Assembly (NCBI GenBank): GCA_947501475.1
Contig: CANMWA010000007.1
Span: 186,001 to 250,000, forward strand
Source of the DNA: an uncultured Aquimarina sp.
GTDB lineage: Bacteria > Bacteroidota > Bacteroidia > Flavobacteriales > Flavobacteriaceae
DNA: 64,000 bases
Direction: 5' to 3'
The notes under the pieces are model-generated. The model made no database searches. It saw nothing but the letters and a program-made list of their open reading frames with translations, and had not been told where the DNA came from. Both the position numbers and the translations under genes were made by a program. Positions 62,884 to 64,000 of this stretch are shown here, in pieces (within the stretch, counting starts at the first letter, position 1; each line of letters begins with the position of its first letter).

Positions 62884-64000
62884 ATGACAACTGGAAATAT
62901 TAATGTATCAGTAGAAAATATTTTTCCTCTAATTAAGAAATTCTTGTATTCTGATCACGAGATCTTTTTACGAGAGCTCATCTCTAATGCTACAGATGCA
63001 ACTTTAAAATTAAAGCACTTAACTAGTACAGGTGAAATTAAAGTAGAATATGGCAATCCACTTATTGAAGTTAAAATAGATAAAGAAAAGAAACAACTTC
63101 ATATTATTGATCAAGGTATTGGTATGACTGCCGAAGAGGTAGAAAAATACATTAATCAAATAGCTTTTTCTGGTGCTGAAGAATTTCTAGAAAAATATAA
63201 AGATAGCGCCAAAGATTCTGGAATTATTGGACACTTTGGTCTTGGTTTTTATTCTGCCTTTATGGTTGCTAATAAAGTAGAGATTATTACTAAATCATAT
63301 AAAGATGAACCTGCAGCTCATTGGACATGTGATGGCTCTCCTACTTACAGTATAGAAGCGCATGACAAAACCGAAAGAGGAACAGAAATCATTTTACATA
63401 TTGGTGAAGATGATACCGAATTTCTTGAAGAAAGTAGAATTAATGAGTTATTAGTAAAGTACAATAAGTTTATGCCTGTATCTATAAAGTTCGGGACAAA
63501 AACTGAGACACTACCTAAGCCAGAAGATGCAAAAGAAGAAGATCCTGCTCCTACTCAAGAGGTAGACAATATCATTAATAATCCTAATCCGGCTTGGACA
63601 AAACAGCCAACAGACCTAAAAGATCAGGATTATAAAGGCTTCTATCGTGAGTTGTATCCTATGCAATTTGAAGAACCATTATTTAATATTCATCTTAATG
63701 TAGATTATCCTTTTAACTTAACCGGAATCTTATATTTCCCAAAGTTAGGCCAGGATATGAATATGCAAAAAGATAGAATTCAATTATACCAAAATCAAGT
63801 ATTTGTAACTGATAATGTAGAAGGTATTGTGCCAGAGTTTCTTACCATGCTTCGCGGTGTAATTGATTCTCCTGATATTCCATTAAATGTTTCTCGTTCA
63901 TATCTGCAAGCCGATGGAAATGTAAAGAAAATATCAAGCTACATCACTCGTAAAGTTGCAGATAAGCTAGGTTCAATGTTCAAAAATAATAGAGAAGATT
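62884..64000 (+). CDS. htpG: Molecular chaperone HtpG (3' end outside window)
   Basis: ATG at 62884, followed by 372 open codons to the window edge. GHKL ATPase motifs: FLRELISNATDAT, IIDQGIGMT, GHFGLGFYSAFMV and RGTEIILHI. The middle domain begins around NPNPAWTKQPTDLKDQDYKGFYREL, and IPLNVSRSYLQAD is present. An Hsp90 homologue acting in cytosolic protein folding. The full protein would be about 620-630 aa. Confidence 0.96.
   Translation, partial: MTTGNINVSVENIFPLIKKFLYSDHEIFLRELISNATDATLKLKHLTSTGEIKVEYGNPLIEVKIDKEKKQLHIIDQGIGMTAEEVEKYINQIAFSGAEEFLEKYKDSAKDSGIIGHFGLGFYSAFMVANKVEIITKSYKDEPAAHWTCDGSPTYSIEAHDKTERGTEIILHIGEDDTEFLEESRINELLVKYNKFMPVSIKFGTKTETLPKPEDAKEEDPAPTQEVDNIINNPNPAWTKQPTDLKDQDYKGFYRELYPMQFEEPLFNIHLNVDYPFNLTGILYFPKLGQDMNMQKDRIQLYQNQVFVTDNVEGIVPEFLTMLRGVIDSPDIPLNVSRSYLQADGNVKKISSYITRKVADKLGSMFKNNRED

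Noticed and set aside
1..64000. tRNA, rRNA, prophage or insertion-sequence genes
   Set aside because: No cloverleaf, rRNA-like stretch, integrase or transposase was recognised on either strand by reading.

Overview
The window is AT-rich, gene-dense chromosomal DNA from a member of the Bacteroidota, almost certainly a marine Flavobacteriaceae (Aquimarina-like, though the genus is inference). Signs of this are Bacteroidota-type promoters (TAnnTTTG -7 boxes and no clear Shine-Dalgarno sequences), two TonB receptors with carboxypeptidase-regulatory N-terminal domains, a type IX secretion sorting tail, a DUF3276/PUR-type protein, a long NusB and double-glycine leader peptides. No rRNA, tRNA, CRISPR array, phage or intact transposase was seen. 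Both ends cut genes: a YCII-family protein on the left and htpG on the right.

Layout. 1-4.4 kb: small accessory genes (YCII, DHFR-like, DinB, two NTF2-like, DUF1203) and an AraC-methyltransferase fusion. 4.6-7.7 kb: a thioredoxin-ApbE-DUF4266-DUF3570 operon behind a perfect Fur-like palindrome. It is followed by a 32-aa Cys/Lys-rich ORF, ferritin, a Spo0M-like protein and a voltage-gated cation channel with an acidic filter. 10.9-18.3 kb: an iron-linked block of PAS protein, TonB receptor, HTTM protein, imelysin, DUF4856 lipoprotein and haem-binding protein. 18.4-34.2 kb: housekeeping and metabolism (HMG-CoA lyase-like, LysE, PyrD, PepT, YajC, DUF1573, NusB, leucine dehydrogenase-like, ABC exporter, PUR-like, M14 peptidase, MEST-like hydrolase, Mpo1-like, redox protein, GNAT, YfiT-like). 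34.4-45.7 kb: a cyclophilin-FKBP fusion, a peptide/two-component locus, RecQ, the KdsD-TatC-AhpD-like-LptB operon, a third GG peptide and PssA. 46-56 kb: Lnt, ABC-F, LolD-like ATPase, a sodium/solute symporter, a CoA-binding protein and a TonB-type barrel receptor. 56-64 kb: FabH, an orphan type IX tail, a NarL-type two-component system, an ABC1 kinase with a TetR-type regulator, and HtpG.

The most unusual part is 35.4-39.0 kb. A periplasmic-TPR LytS-type kinase and a LytTR regulator are transcribed divergently around a perfect 24-bp palindrome. They are flanked by a 63-aa GG-motif peptide carrying two copies of a DHxDxxG[VI]PPD motif, and by two tandem GG-leader peptides with near-identical leaders and unrelated Cys-containing cores. 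A third peptide of the same leader family lies about 6 kb away (44762-44911). No maturation enzyme or C39-peptidase transporter is in the window. A secreted-peptide/sensor system is therefore an inference from layout.

Two intergenic structures are also unexplained: a tandem array with an exact 42-bp (2 x 21) period at 47624-47875, and a roughly 160-bp element bounded by 20-bp perfect inverted repeats at 45753-45914.
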